DNA from: Ferrimonas balearica
GTDB taxonomy: Bacteria > Pseudomonadota > Gammaproteobacteria > Enterobacterales > Shewanellaceae
DNA: 64,000 nt
Assembly (NCBI RefSeq): GCF_019802085.1
Contig: NZ_JAHVHV010000001.1
Span: forward strand, 1,304,874-1,368,873
Direction: 5' to 3'
Below the pieces are notes generated by a model. It ran no database searches. It was not told the DNA's origin and saw nothing but the letters and a program-made list of their open reading frames with translations. The translations under genes and the position numbers were made by a program. Below are positions 1 to 10,968 of this stretch, piece after piece (position 1 is the stretch's first letter; each line of letters begins with the position of its first letter).

Positions 1-68
1 AGTTCATTTAGGATGTTGCGGTCGATTCTATCAAGTTCTTTTAACGGCTTTTTCTTGTTATATGCCAT
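1..68 (-). CDS. lrp: Leucine-responsive regulatory protein Lrp, N-terminal 22 residues (cut by window edge)
   Basis: Only the first 22 codons lie in the window. They read MAYNKKKPLKEL then DRIDRNILNE, the characteristic start of Lrp just before its winged helix-turn-helix. The start is ATG at 68, with AAGGAA about 6 bases upstream on the minus strand. Lrp is a DNA-binding regulator of amino-acid metabolism that senses leucine or alanine. It is divergent from alanine dehydrogenase, an arrangement that suggests Lrp controls ald from the shared 179-bp intergenic region. The DNA-binding and ligand-binding domains lie outside, so the call rests on this N-terminus and the neighbour. Confidence 0.85.
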   Translation of the reverse strand, partial: MAYNKKKPLKELDRIDRNILNE

Positions 69-148
69 GAATACTTCCTTAGTTCCCATCTAACGCGGGA
101 TATTGTCCTGTGTGCACCCGAATAAATTGAGAGAAATGCTCCCGACGG

Positions 149-160
149 CAGAATATACTA
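149..160. promoter_or_regulatory. Possible Lrp half-site in the lrp-ald intergenic region
   Basis: The bases cagaatatacta match the left half of the loose Lrp consensus (YAGHAWATTWTDCTR) but the right half is poor. It lies about 90 bp upstream of the ald start in the divergent region 69-247, which also holds the promoters of both genes. This is a weak sequence match supported mainly by context. Confidence 0.25.
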
Positions 161-247
161 ACTCAGCGACTTAGGCCAAGTAATTTATCGCGAAAATATT
201 AACAGCAAAGCAATCCAACAATAACCCCAATAAGAGGACGGAGAAGC

Positions 248-1366
248 ATGATCATCGGTGTACCCAAGGAAATTAAGAATCACGAATACCGGGTGGGCAT
301 GGTGCCCGCCAGCGTACGTGAGCTGACCAGCCGCGGTCACGACGTGCTGGTTCAGACCCAAGCGGGCATCGGAATTGGTTGTACCGATCAGGATTACATC
401 GACGCTGGGGCCAAAATTCTGCCCAGCGCCGAGGCGGTCTTCGCGGAAGCGGAGATGATCGTCAAAGTCAAAGAGCCCCAGGCCGTAGAACGTGCCATGC
501 TGCGCCCGGAGCAGATCCTCTTTACCTACCTGCACCTGGCCCCCGACGCGCCCCAGACTGAAGATCTGGTGAACAGCGGTGCCGTCTGCATCGCCTACGA
601 GACCGTCACCGACGGCCGTGGCGGCCTGCCCCTGCTGGCCCCCATGTCCGAAGTGGCCGGCCGCATGTCCATCCAGGCCGGTGCCCAGGCGCTGGAGAAG
701 TCCAACCAGGGTCGCGGCATGCTGCTGGGCGGCGTACCCGGCGTTGAGCCGGCCAAAGTCGTGGTGATCGGCGGTGGCATGGTGGGTCGTAACGCCGCAC
801 TGATGGCCGTTGGTCTGGGGGCCGACGTCACCATTCTGGACCGCAACGTCAACGTGCTGCGCGATCTGAACAACCAGTTCGAGAACCGCGCCAAGGTGGT
901 TTACTCCACCGCCGAGGCCCTGGAGAAGCACGTTCTGGAAGCGGATCTGGTGATCGGCGGTGTTCTGATCCCCGGTGCTGCGGCGCCCAAGCTGGTGACC
1001 CGTGAGCACATCGCCCAGATGAAGCCCGGTGCCGCCATCGTGGACGTGGCCATCGACCAGGGTGGCTGTGTGGAGACCTCCAAGCCCACCACCCACCAGG
1101 ATCCCGTCTACATCGTTGACGACGTGGTGCACTACTGTGTGGCCAACATGCCCGGCGCCGTGCCGCGCACCTCCACCTTCGCCCTGAACAACGCCACCCT
1201 GCCCTACATCATCGCCCTGGCGGAAAAAGGGTACGCTAAGGCGCTGCTGGACGACGCCCACCTGATGAACGGTCTGAACGTCATTGGCGGCAAGATCACC
1301 TGTCTGGAAGTGGCCGAAGCCCTGGGTTACCAGTACCACGATCCCCGTGAGCTGGTGAAAGCCTGA
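248..1366 (+). CDS. ald: Alanine dehydrogenase
   Basis: Cytoplasmic enzyme catalysing reversible NAD-dependent oxidative deamination of L-alanine to pyruvate and ammonium. The 372 residues match the family's usual length. Visible features are the N-terminal [10 protein letters not shown] block, substrate-binding Lys (KVKEPQ, about residue 75) and catalytic His (LHLAPD, about 96), and the Rossmann motif [12 protein letters not shown] near 170-181. The ATG is preceded by GGACGGAGAAG. It is followed by its own hairpin terminator, so it is probably monocistronic. Divergence from lrp implies Lrp-type control by alanine. The alanine symporter gene at 44.2 kb could feed this enzyme, but that link is inference. 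Confidence 0.97.
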   Translation: MIIGVPKEIKNHEYRVGMVPASVRELTSRGHDVLVQTQAGIGIGCTDQDYIDAGAKILPSAEAVFAEAEMIVKVKEPQAVERAMLRPEQILFTYLHLAPDAPQTEDLVNSGAVCIAYETVTDGRGGLPLLAPMSEVAGRMSIQAGAQALEKSNQGRGMLLGGVPGVEPAKVVVIGGGMVGRNAALMAVGLGADVTILDRNVNVLRDLNNQFENRAKVVYSTAEALEKHVLEADLVIGGVLIPGAAAPKLVTREHIAQMKPGAAIVDVAIDQGGCVETSKPTTHQDPVYIVDDVVHYCVANMPGAVPRTSTFALNNATLPYIIALAEKGYAKALLDDAHLMNGLNVIGGKITCLEVAEALGYQYHDPRELVKA

Positions 1367-1392
1367 TTGAGGCAATCGGGTCTATCGATATA

Positions 1393-1418
1393 ACGGGGGC
1401 ATCAGCCCCCGTTTCTTT
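1393..1418 (+). terminator. Rho-independent terminator of ald
   Basis: Stem acgggggc / gcccccgt with loop atca (1393-1412), followed by a T-rich stretch. Confidence 0.85.
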
Positions 1419-1421
1419 TAG

Positions 1422-2423
<1,002 letters not shown>

Positions 2424-2444
2424 CGCACGCGTTACCTCGTCCAC

Positions 2445-2469
2445 AATGGGGCCTTCGGGCCCCATTTTT
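2445..2469 (+). terminator. Terminator between trxB and cydD
   Basis: Stem aatggggcc / ggccccatt with loop ttcg, followed by T4. It ends 12 bases before the cydD ATG, so cydD may need its own promoter or read-through. Confidence 0.8.
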
Positions 2470-2481
2470 AACAAAGAGCCC

Positions 2482-4179
2482 ATGGACAAAGACACCCAAC
2501 GTCACCTCACCACCTGGCTGAAATCCGCGGCCCACAGCGGTCGTCGCTGGCAGCGCCTGGCCACCCTGGCCGGGTTTATCAATGGCCTTTTGATCATCGC
2601 TCAGGCCTGGCTGATGGCCGGGATCCTGCACGGCCTGATCATCGAGTCCCATCCCCTAAGCCACTTTACCGATCAGCTGCTCATCCTGGTGCTGGTTTTC
2701 CCCGCCCGAGGACTGAGCCTCTATCTCAAGGAGATGGCCGGATTCGAAGCCGGCGCGGCGGTACGTCAAAAACTGCGTCAAGGCCTGCTGGACAAGCTCG
2801 GCCGCCTTGGGCCCGCCCACGTGCAGCAGCAACCCACCGGCACCTGGAGCGCCATGCTGCTCGAGCAGGTGGAGAGCCTGCAGGAGTTTTACGCCAAGTA
2901 CCTGCCCCAGATGATGCTGGTGGGGCTTATTCCCGCCGCCATCCTGGTGGTGGTGTTCCCCATCAACTGGGCCGCCGGTCTGATCTTCGTCATTACCGCC
3001 CCACTGACGGTGCTCTTTATGGTGGTGGTGGGCATGGGCGCCGCCGACGCCAATAAGCGCAACTTCCTCGCCCTGGCTCGGCTCTCCGGTCAGTTTCTCG
3101 ACCGCCTGCGGGGCATGAGCACCATCCGTCAATTCGACCGGGTGGACGCCGAGGTCGATCGCATGGCCATGGCCTCCGAGCAGTTTCGTCGCCGTACCAT
3201 GGAGGTGCTGCGCATGGCCTTCCTCTCCTCGGCGGTACTGGAGTTTTTCGCCTCGGTGTCCATCGCTGTGGTGGCGGTCTACTTCGGTTTCTCCTACCTC
3301 GGAGAGCTCAACTTTGGCCACTACGGTCTGGGCGTCACCCTGCTGACCGGTCTGCTGGTATTGATGCTGGCCCCGGAGTTTTTCCAGCCGTTTCGGGATC
3401 TGGGGGCCTACTACCACGCCAAGGCGCAGGCCCTGGGGGCCGCCGAGTCACTGATGCGCTTTATGGCCCAGCCCGAGCCGGACAGCGCAGCCCAGAGTCA
3501 ATTGCAAGATGAGAGAGGCGTTCGAATCGAGGCGACCGACCTGGTGATCACCACCGCCGAGGGCCTGGCGCTGACCGCCCCGGTCAGCTTCGTGGTGGCA
3601 CCGGGCGAGACCCTGACCGTTGCCGGCGTGACCGGCAGTGGCAAGACCTCCCTGATGCAAGGGCTGATGGGCTTTTTGCCTTACCAGGGCAGCCTGAAGG
3701 TTAACGGCGTTGAGCTGGCCGCCCTGCCCCGCCCCGACTGGCTGACCCAGTTGACCTGGCTGGGGCAAAACCCGGTGCTTATCCACGGCAGCGTGGCCGA
3801 AAACCTGCGCCTGGCCGCCCCCGAGGCCACCGACGAGGCCCTGTGGGACGCACTGGAGCAGGCCCACGCCGCGGAGTTTGTCCGGCGCCTGCCCGGCCAG
3901 TTGGCCTACGGCGTCGGCGATCGCGCCGGCGGGCTGTCGGTGGGCCAGGCCCAGCGGCTGGCCCTGGCCCGGGCCCTGCTCAAACCCTCACCGCTGCTGC
4001 TGCTGGATGAGCCCAGCGCCAGCCTCGACCGCGACTCGGAGCGCTGGGTCGACCAGGCCCTCGAGAGGGCCCGTCAGGGCCGCACCACGGTGATGATCAG
4101 TCACCGCCCCGAGCAACTGGCCAAGGGCGACCAGCAGCTGACCATGCTGGCGCGCCAACAAGGAGACCAAGATGGGTGA
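2482..4179 (+). CDS. cydD: Heterodimeric ABC exporter subunit CydD (glutathione/cysteine export)
   Basis: Half-transporter that with CydC exports glutathione and cysteine to the periplasm and is needed for assembly of cytochrome bd oxidase. The N-terminal ~330 residues hold the membrane domain with several hydrophobic spans. The ATPase domain shows Walker A GVTGSGKTS near residue 381, a signature motif LSVGQAQR near 485, and Walker B LLLLDEPSASLD near 512. The start at 2482 gives MDKDTQRHL and a 565-residue protein; an open frame continues upstream, but through the terminator and trxB end, so that start is not credible. The stop overlaps cydC by 8 bases, indicating coupling. Confidence 0.95.
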   Translation: MDKDTQRHLTTWLKSAAHSGRRWQRLATLAGFINGLLIIAQAWLMAGILHGLIIESHPLSHFTDQLLILVLVFPARGLSLYLKEMAGFEAGAAVRQKLRQGLLDKLGRLGPAHVQQQPTGTWSAMLLEQVESLQEFYAKYLPQMMLVGLIPAAILVVVFPINWAAGLIFVITAPLTVLFMVVVGMGAADANKRNFLALARLSGQFLDRLRGMSTIRQFDRVDAEVDRMAMASEQFRRRTMEVLRMAFLSSAVLEFFASVSIAVVAVYFGFSYLGELNFGHYGLGVTLLTGLLVLMLAPEFFQPFRDLGAYYHAKAQALGAAESLMRFMAQPEPDSAAQSQLQDERGVRIEATDLVITTAEGLALTAPVSFVVAPGETLTVAGVTGSGKTSLMQGLMGFLPYQGSLKVNGVELAALPRPDWLTQLTWLGQNPVLIHGSVAENLRLAAPEATDEALWDALEQAHAAEFVRRLPGQLAYGVGDRAGGLSVGQAQRLALARALLKPSPLLLLDEPSASLDRDSERWVDQALERARQGRTTVMISHRPEQLAKGDQQLTMLARQQGDQDG

Positions 4180-5839
4180 TCTCAAGCCGTTTCTCGCCCT
4201 CTACCGTCAGCACTGGACCCGGCTGAGCCTCGGCGTCCTGCTGGCGGTGCTGACCCTGATCGCCAGCATTGGCCTGCTTTCGCTCTCCGGCTGGTTCCTC
4301 GCCGCCAGCGCGGTGGCGGGACTGGTGATCAGCCGCAGCGCCGAGTTCAACTACATGATGCCCGCCGGCGGGGTGCGCTTCTTGTCGGTCAGCCGCACCG
4401 CCGCCCGTTGGGCCGAGCGCGTGGTGAGCCACGACGCCACCTTCCGCTTGCTGGCCACCCTGCGCACCTGGTTCTTCCAACGCCTGGCGCCCCTGGGCCC
4501 GGCGGACCTCAAGGACCTGCGCGACGCCGACCTGCTTAACCGCATGGTGGCGGACATCGACGCCCTGGATCACCTCTACCTGCGCTTGATCACGCCGGTA
4601 CTGGCCGGGGCCCTGGCGATCCTGGCGCTGACCGCCCTTATCGGCCTGTTCGATCTGCGCCTGGCCCTGATCCTCGGTGGTGTGCTCACCGCGTTGCTGG
4701 TGGCCTTTCCGCTGCTGTTTTACCGTCTGGGCCAGGGCCCTGGGGCCGGCCTGGCCCGGGGCATGGGCCGGGTTCGCCTGGCCCTGGCCGATCTGCTGGA
4801 CGCCAACAGCGAACTGGCGGTATTTGGCGCCACACAACGTCAGCGTCAGCGCCTGAGCGACGAGGAGCAGCGCCTGGTGGCCAGCCAGCGGCAGATGGCC
4901 CGCCTCACCGGCCTGTCCCAGGCGCTCATCACCACACTCAACGGTTGGGTGCTGCTGCTGATGTTGACCCTGGCGTGGCAGCAGATGGGGGCGGCGACCC
5001 CGCCGGGCCCCCTGCTGGCGCTGCTGGTGTTCGCCACCCTGGCCAGCTTCGAAGCCCTGGCCCCGGTGGCCAACGCCTTCCAGCACCTGGCCCACACCCT
5101 GGAGTCCGCCCGCCGCCTGAACCCCATCCTTCAGATGACCCCCCAGGTGGCTTACGGCGAGCGCGATGCTGAGGCGCAGTTCGCAGGACTCGAGGTACGC
5201 AACCTGAGCTTCCGCTACCCCGGTGGCCTGGACCCGGTGCTGACCGACCTCAACCTGTCCATCGCTCCCGGTGAAAAGCTGGCAATCCTGGGCAAAACCG
5301 GCTGCGGCAAGTCCACGTTGCTGGATCTCATTACCCGTCAGTACCCGTTGGCCCAGGGGGAGATCCGGTTGGACGACGTGCCCCTCGAGCAGTACAGTCA
5401 CGGTGCTCTGCGAGCCCAGATCTGCCACATCAGTCAGCGGGTGCACGTGTTCAGCGACACCCTGGCCAACAACCTGCGACTGGCCAACCCTGAGGCCAGT
5501 GACGATCAGCTGGTCGACGCGCTGGAGCAGGTCGAGCTGTCGGGGCTGCTCAGTGGTCAGGGGTTGTCCCAGTGGCTGGGGGAAGGCGGGCGTCAGCTCT
5601 CCGGCGGTGAACGACGCCGACTGGGCCTGGCCCGTGCCCTGCTCCATCCGGCGCCCCTGCTGCTGCTGGACGAGCCCACCGAAGGGCTGGACGAGGGTAC
5701 GGAGCGGCGGGTGCTAGCGGCAATATTGGCCCACCGCCCCGAGCGCAGCCTGCTGTACATCACCCACCGGCGCGCCGCGCTGAGTCAGATGGACCGGGTG
5801 CTGACCATGGACGGCGGCAAGCTGGTCGCCACCCACTAG
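4172..5839 (+). CDS. cydC: Heterodimeric ABC exporter subunit CydC
   Basis: Partner of CydD in the inner-membrane thiol exporter. Six hydrophobic spans occupy roughly residues 15-310. The ATPase domain has Walker A GKTGCGKST near residue 374, signature LSGGERRRLG near 476 and Walker B LLLLDEPTEGLDEG near 496. The length of 555 is typical. The ATG overlaps the cydD stop and has AAGGAGA 5 bases upstream, so the two subunits are translationally coupled, as expected for a 1:1 heterodimer. No cytochrome bd genes are in the window. Confidence 0.95.
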   Translation: MGDLKPFLALYRQHWTRLSLGVLLAVLTLIASIGLLSLSGWFLAASAVAGLVISRSAEFNYMMPAGGVRFLSVSRTAARWAERVVSHDATFRLLATLRTWFFQRLAPLGPADLKDLRDADLLNRMVADIDALDHLYLRLITPVLAGALAILALTALIGLFDLRLALILGGVLTALLVAFPLLFYRLGQGPGAGLARGMGRVRLALADLLDANSELAVFGATQRQRQRLSDEEQRLVASQRQMARLTGLSQALITTLNGWVLLLMLTLAWQQMGAATPPGPLLALLVFATLASFEALAPVANAFQHLAHTLESARRLNPILQMTPQVAYGERDAEAQFAGLEVRNLSFRYPGGLDPVLTDLNLSIAPGEKLAILGKTGCGKSTLLDLITRQYPLAQGEIRLDDVPLEQYSHGALRAQICHISQRVHVFSDTLANNLRLANPEASDDQLVDALEQVELSGLLSGQGLSQWLGEGGRQLSGGERRRLGLARALLHPAPLLLLDEPTEGLDEGTERRVLAAILAHRPERSLLYITHRRAALSQMDRVLTMDGGKLVATH

Positions 5840-5848
5840 GGGAAAAAC

Positions 5849-5872
5849 TCAGGGGCCCAAACGGGCCCCTGA
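5849..5872. terminator. Hairpin between convergent cydC and the glycine-zipper gene
   Basis: Ten-base stem tcaggggccc / gggcccctga with loop aaac. A-rich on its left and weakly T-rich on its right, so it could serve both genes. Confidence 0.65.
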
Positions 5873-5874
5873 AT

Positions 5875-6345
5875 TCACATCGCCTTGTCGACCCGCACCT
5901 GCCCTCCGGAGAGGTACACCAGCCGGACCTCGTCGCCGGCACGGAACACCATGCCGGGATCGTAATCCTGGATCACCATCAAACGCTCATCGCTCTCCGC
6001 CAGGATCATCATCTCCACGATGCGATACTGGCGCACCTGCTGGGCTGAGGCGGAGCGGTTGGCCAGGCCGGCACCGGCCAGGGCGCCGAGGACGGTGGCC
6101 ACGTCCTGGCCACTGCCGCCACCGAACTGGTTGCCGATGACGCCACCGATCAGTGCGCCTCCGAACACCTTCCAGCCGCGGTTGCGATCCTCAATGAGTT
6201 CCTCCTTGGTGATCTCCCGGACCGACTCCACGGCACCGTAGACCACCTTCTCCACCGGCACCGCCTGGTTGCGGTTGTAGTTTGCACCGGCATTGGCCGC
6301 TAAAATAAACCCAAGCAGCATCAGGGACAGTCGTTTTCTCAACAT
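5875..6345 (-). CDS. Glycine-zipper (17-kDa antigen/SlyB-like) envelope protein
   Basis: 156 residues with a basic, hydrophobic N-terminal signal (MLRKRLSLMLLGFILAANAG) ending near ANA-GA, and no lipobox cysteine. The centre carries a glycine-zipper pattern (GGALIGGVIGNQFGGG, then a second GALAGAGLA segment) typical of the 2TM glycine-zipper domain found in SlyB and the rickettsial 17-kDa antigen. Such proteins sit in or at the outer membrane; precise function is unknown. The frame is open further upstream to 6393, but ATG at 6345 begins a proper signal peptide and avoids overlap with the divergent aat. Transcribed opposite to aat from a short shared region. Confidence 0.75.
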   Translation of the reverse strand: MLRKRLSLMLLGFILAANAGANYNRNQAVPVEKVVYGAVESVREITKEELIEDRNRGWKVFGGALIGGVIGNQFGGGSGQDVATVLGALAGAGLANRSASAQQVRQYRIVEMMILAESDERLMVIQDYDPGMVFRAGDEVRLVYLSGGQVRVDKAM

Positions 6346-6391
6346 CGCATTTCCGTTACTTTGAACAGATGCCTTTACTATACGCCCAAAC

Positions 6392-7105
6392 ATGGTGAAT
6401 GCCGTAAGCTATCTCAACCAGCAGGCCCAGTGGTTTCCCCCTGCCCATCAAGCCCTCGAGGACCCCAATGGCCTGCTCGCCATTGGCGGTGATCTCAGCC
6501 AAAGCCGACTGCTCTGCGCCTACCGAAACGGGATCTTCCCCTGGTTCAATCCCGGGGATCCCATCCTCTGGTGGAGCCCGGACCCTCGGGCGGTGTTCGA
6601 CGTTAGCCAGATGCGACCGGCGCGCAGCCTTAAAAAAGCGGTGCGCCAGGGCAGTTGGCACTTCAGTGTGAACCAGGCGTTCGACGAGGTGATCACCGCC
6701 TGTGCCGCCCCCCGCGCCGATCAGGAGGGCACCTGGATTGGACCGGAGATGCAGCAGGCCTACCGAGACCTGCACCGCAGCGGCCACGCCCACTCCATCG
6801 AAGTGTGGGATAACGACACCCTGATAGGCGGCCTCTACGGCCTGGCCATCGGCGGCGTGTTCTGTGGCGAGTCGATGTTTCATCGGCGCAGCAACGCCTC
6901 CAAGGCGGCGTTCTGGGCCCTCTCTGAGGTGCTCAGAGGCTATGGTGCGGCGTTGATAGACGCCCAGGTGCCCAACGATCACCTGATGCGTCTGGGCGCC
7001 ACACTGTTGGAACGCCCGGCTTTCCTGGCCCGTCTGGGCCAGTTGCGGGACAAACCGGTGCCCGCGTCCGCCTGGCAGCCCCGACAGGGAGCCTTCGATG
7101 TCTGA
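6392..7105 (+). CDS. aat: Leucyl/phenylalanyl-tRNA--protein transferase
   Basis: Transfers Leu or Phe from aminoacyl-tRNA to proteins whose N-terminus is Lys or Arg, making an N-degron. Family blocks are visible: FPPAHQALEDPNGLLAIGGD near the N-terminus, YRNGIFPWF near 45, and WWSPDPRAVF near 60, followed by GGLYGLAIGGVFCGESMF near 145-165. The 237-residue length is normal. The stop overlaps the ATG of bpt by 8 bases, so the two transferases are co-translated. It lies beside the degradation genes clpA and clpS, as discussed under findings. Confidence 0.96.
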   Translation: MVNAVSYLNQQAQWFPPAHQALEDPNGLLAIGGDLSQSRLLCAYRNGIFPWFNPGDPILWWSPDPRAVFDVSQMRPARSLKKAVRQGSWHFSVNQAFDEVITACAAPRADQEGTWIGPEMQQAYRDLHRSGHAHSIEVWDNDTLIGGLYGLAIGGVFCGESMFHRRSNASKAAFWALSEVLRGYGAALIDAQVPNDHLMRLGATLLERPAFLARLGQLRDKPVPASAWQPRQGAFDV

Positions 7106-7799
7106 TGTCCGCCACCTGAACCTGGGCCTCAGCCAGAGCTTTCCCTGCAGCTACCTGGCGGATCAAAACGAGCAGCTGCTGATCAACCGCGATCCCATCG
7201 ATGCCTTGCAGTTCGAACAGCTGCTGGCCCTGGGCTTTCGCCGCTCCGGTGCCCAAGTCTACCGCCCCCACTGCCAACAGTGCGAGGCCTGTGTCCCAGT
7301 GCGGGTACCGGTGGCCCGCTTTGTCCCCTCCCGATCGCAAAAGCGCCTGCTGGCCAAGACCGAGGCCCTGACCTGGCGGGCCACCACCCGCCCCACCGCC
7401 GCGCAGCAGGCCCTCTACCTGGAGTACATCTGCCAGCGCCACAGCGATGGGCCCATGTACCCGCCGTCGCTCGATCAGTTTGAGCGCTTCTTGGTGTGCG
7501 ACTGGCTGGATCAGCTGTTCCTGGAGGGGTGGCTGGATGAGGAGCTGGTGGTGGTGGCGGTGACGGATCTGCTGCCCCACGCCCTGTCCGCCACCTACAC
7601 CTTTTTCCAGCCGGAACAGGCGGCGCTCTCCCTGGGCACCCGGGCGGTGCTGGCCCAGATCGGCCTGGCTCAGCAGCTGGGTCGGGACTATCTATACTTG
7701 GGCTACCAAATCGACGATTGCGCCAAGATGGCCTACAAAACCCGCTTTCGCCCCATCGAGCATCTGCAGGGGCATCGATGGCTGGATTGGCCGGGCTGA
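7098..7799 (+). CDS. bpt: Aspartate/glutamate leucyltransferase (Bpt; ATE-like)
   Basis: Member of the arginyl-transferase (ATE1) superfamily of which the bacterial branch attaches Leu to N-terminal Asp or Glu. The N-terminal Cys-containing part includes FPCSYL near residue 16 and HCQQCEACVPVRV near 58, and the C-terminal part shows YTFFQPEQA and YLYLGYQIDDCAKMAYK, both characteristic of the family. The 233 residues match bacterial Bpt. The gene overlaps aat by 8 bases and precedes infA by 74 bases. E. coli lacks this gene at the equivalent place, so here the pathway handles acidic as well as basic N-termini. Leu specificity rather than Arg is inferred from the family. Confidence 0.92.
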   Translation: MSDVRHLNLGLSQSFPCSYLADQNEQLLINRDPIDALQFEQLLALGFRRSGAQVYRPHCQQCEACVPVRVPVARFVPSRSQKRLLAKTEALTWRATTRPTAAQQALYLEYICQRHSDGPMYPPSLDQFERFLVCDWLDQLFLEGWLDEELVVVAVTDLLPHALSATYTFFQPEQAALSLGTRAVLAQIGLAQQLGRDYLYLGYQIDDCAKMAYKTRFRPIEHLQGHRWLDWPG

Positions 7800-7873
7800 C
7801 ACCTTTACAGCGATGTGCTTTTGCGGCATGATACGCCGGATTTTTTCTAAGACTTAACGGGATGATTTGCTAG

Positions 7874-8092
<219 letters not shown>

Positions 8093-8105
8093 TCCTGTCA
8101 TCCCC

Positions 8106-8133
8106 AAAAAGCCCGGCATATGCCGGGCTTTTT
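8106..8133. terminator. Bidirectional terminator between infA and clpA
   Basis: Perfect palindrome gcccggcatatgccgggc flanked by A5 on the left and T5 on the right, so it can stop both convergent transcripts. Confidence 0.9.
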
Positions 8134-8140
8134 GCGTTTC

Positions 8141-10420
8141 TCAGCTGGTCACTGCCGTGACCGCCTCGGGGTACTTGAACTCCAGCCCCTCGTCGGTGGC
8201 GTCCACCACCACGCTGCCCCCTTTCTGCAGCTGACCGAACAGGATCTCGTTGGCCAGGGGCTTCTTGATCTCCTCCTGCACCACCCGGGCCATGGGACGG
8301 GCGCCCATGTCGCGGTCGTATCCCTTCTCCGCCAGCCAGACCCGGGCGTCCTCGGTGACCGTCATGCAGACACCGCGACCGTCCAACTGGGCCTGCAGCT
8401 CGGTGAGGAACTTGTCCACCACCTTGGCAATGACCTGCATGTCCAGGTGATTGAACCAGATGATGGAGTCCAGGCGGTTGCGAAACTCCGGGGTGAAGAC
8501 CCGGTTGATCTCGCCCAGGGCGTCGTGGCTGTGGTCCTGCTGCTTAAAGCCGATGGACTTGCGCACCGTCTCCTGAACCCCGGCGTTGGTGGTCATCACC
8601 AGGATGACGTTGCGAAAATCCGCCTTGCGACCGTTGTTGTCGGTCAGGGTGCCGTGATCCATCACCTGCAGCAGCAGGTTGTAGACGTCCTGGTGGGCCT
8701 TCTCAATCTCATCCAGCAGTACCACCGAGTGGGGGTGCTTGAGCACCGCGTCGGTCAGCAGACCGCCCTGATCGAAGCCCACGTAACCGGGAGGCGCGCC
8801 CACCAAACGGCTGACGCTGTGGCGCTCCATGTACTCGGACATGTCGAAGCGAATCAGCTCCACCCCCAACTGGCGGGCCAGTTGCTGGGTGACCTCGGTT
8901 TTACCCACCCCGGTGGGGCCGGCAAAGAGGAAGTTGCCCACCGGGCGCCCCTCGTTGCCCAGGCCCGAGCGGGACAGGCGGATGGCGGCGGTCAGGGCGT
9001 CGATGGCGGGATCTTGACCGAACACCACCATCTTGAGGTTGCGATCCAGGTTCTCCAGCACCTCTTTGTCGGTGGCAGACACCGACTTCGGCGGGATGCG
9101 GGCGATCTTGGCAACGATGGCCTCGATGTCCGATACCGAGATGGTTTTCTTGCGCTTGGAGACCGGCAGCATCGCCATGCGGGCCCCCGCCTCGTCGATG
9201 ACGTCGATGGCCTTGTCCGGCAGGTGACGCTCGTTGATGTGCTTGGCGGAGAGGCTGGAGGCGGCGCTCAGGGCCGACTGGGTGTAGCGCACCTGGTGGT
9301 GCTCCTCGTAGCGGCTCTTCAGCCCCTGCAGAATTTGGGTGGTTTCGGCCACAGTGGGCTCCACCACGTCGATCTTCTGGAAGCGGCGGGCCAGGGCACG
9401 ATCTTTCTCGAAGATCCCCTGGTACTCCTGGTAGGTGGTCGAACCGATGCAGCGCATCCGGCCGCTGGAGAGCAGCGGTTTCAGCAGGTTGGAGGCGTCC
9501 ATCATCCCACCACTGGCGGCGCCGGCCCCGATGATGGTGTGGATCTCATCAATAAAGAGGATCGCCTGCTCGTCCCGCTGCAGCTGTTTGAGCACGGATT
9601 TGAAGCGCTTCTCGAAGTCACCCCGGTACTTGGTGCCCGCCAGCAGCGCGCCCATGTCCAGGCTGTAGATGGTGCAGCCGCGCATCACCTCGGGCACGTC
9701 ATCCTGGGTGATGCGGTAAGCCAGGCCCTCGGCAATGGCGGTTTTACCCACCCCGGCCTCGCCCACCAGCAGCGGGTTGTTCTTGCGGCGGCGGCACAGC
9801 ACCTGGATGGTGCGCTCCAGCTCCTGGTCCCGGCCAATGAGGGGATCGATGCGGCCGCTGCTGGCCAGCTTGTTGAGGTTGGTGGCGAAGTTTTCCAGCT
9901 TCTCGCCGCCCTCCTCCTCTTTCTCGGTCAGCGGCGCGTCATTGCTGTCGCTGCTGCTGCCGAAATGATCGTCCGGCTGAGAGTCGCGCTTTACCACTCC
10001 GTGGGCGATGAAGTTGACCACATCCAAGCGGGACACGTCGGATTTGCGCAGCAGGTAGACCGCCTGGGACTCCTGCTCACTGAAGATGGCCACCAGGACG
10101 TTGGCACCGGATACCTCGTTGCGACCGCTGCTCTGTACGTGGAACACCGCCCGCTGCAACACCCGCTGAAAACCCAGGGTCGGCTGGGTCTCCCGGTCGC
10201 TGTCGTCTTCCGGGATCAAGGGGGTGGTTTGTTCGATAAAGACCGACACCTCCTGGCGCAGGTTCTCCACCTTGGCACCGCAGGCTTCCAGCGCCTCCCG
10301 GGCCGAGGGATTTTCCAGTAGCGCCAACAGCAGATGCTCCACCGTCATGAACTCGTGACGGCTGCGGCGGGCCTGTTGAAAGGCGTTGTTCAGAGTGATT
10401 TCCAGGTCTTTATTCAGCAT
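8141..10420 (-). CDS. clpA: ATP-dependent Clp protease ATPase subunit ClpA
   Basis: AAA+ unfoldase that feeds substrates into ClpP. The 759 residues contain the Clp N domain (about 1-145), a first AAA+ module with GEAGVGKTA near residue 215 and a DEIHTI Walker B, and a second with GPTGVGKTE near 495 and LLDEIEKAH. The KSIGF loop near 615 is the ClpP-docking tripeptide. clpP itself is not in this window. clpS ends 31 bases upstream on the same strand, so the adaptor and unfoldase are cotranscribed. Convergent with infA. Confidence 0.98.
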   Translation of the reverse strand: MLNKDLEITLNNAFQQARRSRHEFMTVEHLLLALLENPSAREALEACGAKVENLRQEVSVFIEQTTPLIPEDDSDRETQPTLGFQRVLQRAVFHVQSSGRNEVSGANVLVAIFSEQESQAVYLLRKSDVSRLDVVNFIAHGVVKRDSQPDDHFGSSSDSNDAPLTEKEEEGGEKLENFATNLNKLASSGRIDPLIGRDQELERTIQVLCRRRKNNPLLVGEAGVGKTAIAEGLAYRITQDDVPEVMRGCTIYSLDMGALLAGTKYRGDFEKRFKSVLKQLQRDEQAILFIDEIHTIIGAGAASGGMMDASNLLKPLLSSGRMRCIGSTTYQEYQGIFEKDRALARRFQKIDVVEPTVAETTQILQGLKSRYEEHHQVRYTQSALSAASSLSAKHINERHLPDKAIDVIDEAGARMAMLPVSKRKKTISVSDIEAIVAKIARIPPKSVSATDKEVLENLDRNLKMVVFGQDPAIDALTAAIRLSRSGLGNEGRPVGNFLFAGPTGVGKTEVTQQLARQLGVELIRFDMSEYMERHSVSRLVGAPPGYVGFDQGGLLTDAVLKHPHSVVLLDEIEKAHQDVYNLLLQVMDHGTLTDNNGRKADFRNVILVMTTNAGVQETVRKSIGFKQQDHSHDALGEINRVFTPEFRNRLDSIIWFNHLDMQVIAKVVDKFLTELQAQLDGRGVCMTVTEDARVWLAEKGYDRDMGARPMARVVQEEIKKPLANEILFGQLQKGGSVVVDATDEGLEFKYPEAVTAVTS

Positions 10421-10451
10421 GTGCGCTCCCCATTACCCCTAGAGTCATGCA

Positions 10452-10766
10452 TCAGGCTTTTTCCGTCGAGCAGAGCAAGGGGTGCTCGTGCTCCCGGGCA
10501 TAGCGATTCACCTGCGCGGCCTTGGTTTCAGCGACATCGTGAGTAAACACCCCACAAACGCCCTTCCCCTGATAATGAACAGTCAGCATCACCTCGGTCG
10601 CCTGCTCGTGGGTCAGGGTGAAAAACTTGGTTAACACCTCAACCACGAACTCCATCGGCGTATAGTCGTCATTGTTCAGGACAACCTTGTACAGCGGAGG
10701 CGGCTCCACCGCCTGGCTCTGCTTCTCATGCTCTACGACATGATCCAGTTCGGTGTGTCTGCTCAT
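10452..10766 (-). CDS. clpS: ATP-dependent Clp protease adaptor ClpS
   Basis: 104-residue N-recognin that binds proteins bearing N-terminal Leu, Phe, Tyr or Trp and hands them to ClpA. The binding-pocket elements are present: [18 protein letters not shown] near 28-45 and [20 protein letters not shown] near 66-85. The N-terminal tail of about 25 residues is flexible and charged, as in the family. It is the first gene of the clpSA pair and divergent from cspD, the E. coli arrangement. Confidence 0.97.
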   Translation of the reverse strand: MSRHTELDHVVEHEKQSQAVEPPPLYKVVLNNDDYTPMEFVVEVLTKFFTLTHEQATEVMLTVHYQGKGVCGVFTHDVAETKAAQVNRYAREHEHPLLCSTEKA

Positions 10767-10968
10767 AGTAAAAGCTTAGTCACTCCATTTCGATGTTGCA
10801 GTCAGGCAACTTAGCGTTTACCTCTTGACTACGTTGTTATCTTTTTGTTAATTGGTAAGTGTCAGCGCTCGAACGCTGCCACTCTCCAGTGCTTACTCTC
10901 GTTATATGGGCAGCGGAGAGTGATTACAAGATCATTTGGGAAGGACTCAAAAAGAAGGAAGTCGAGGT

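Noticed and set aside
8120-10321. Long plus-strand frame antisense to clpA
   Set aside because: ClpA on the minus strand is unmistakable with full-length motifs; the plus frame is a codon-bias shadow starting inside the terminator.
10767-10968. Possible cold-shock thermosensor leader of cspD
   Set aside because: Only a short hairpin is visible and no conserved cold box could be identified; kept only as a remark in the cspD entry.
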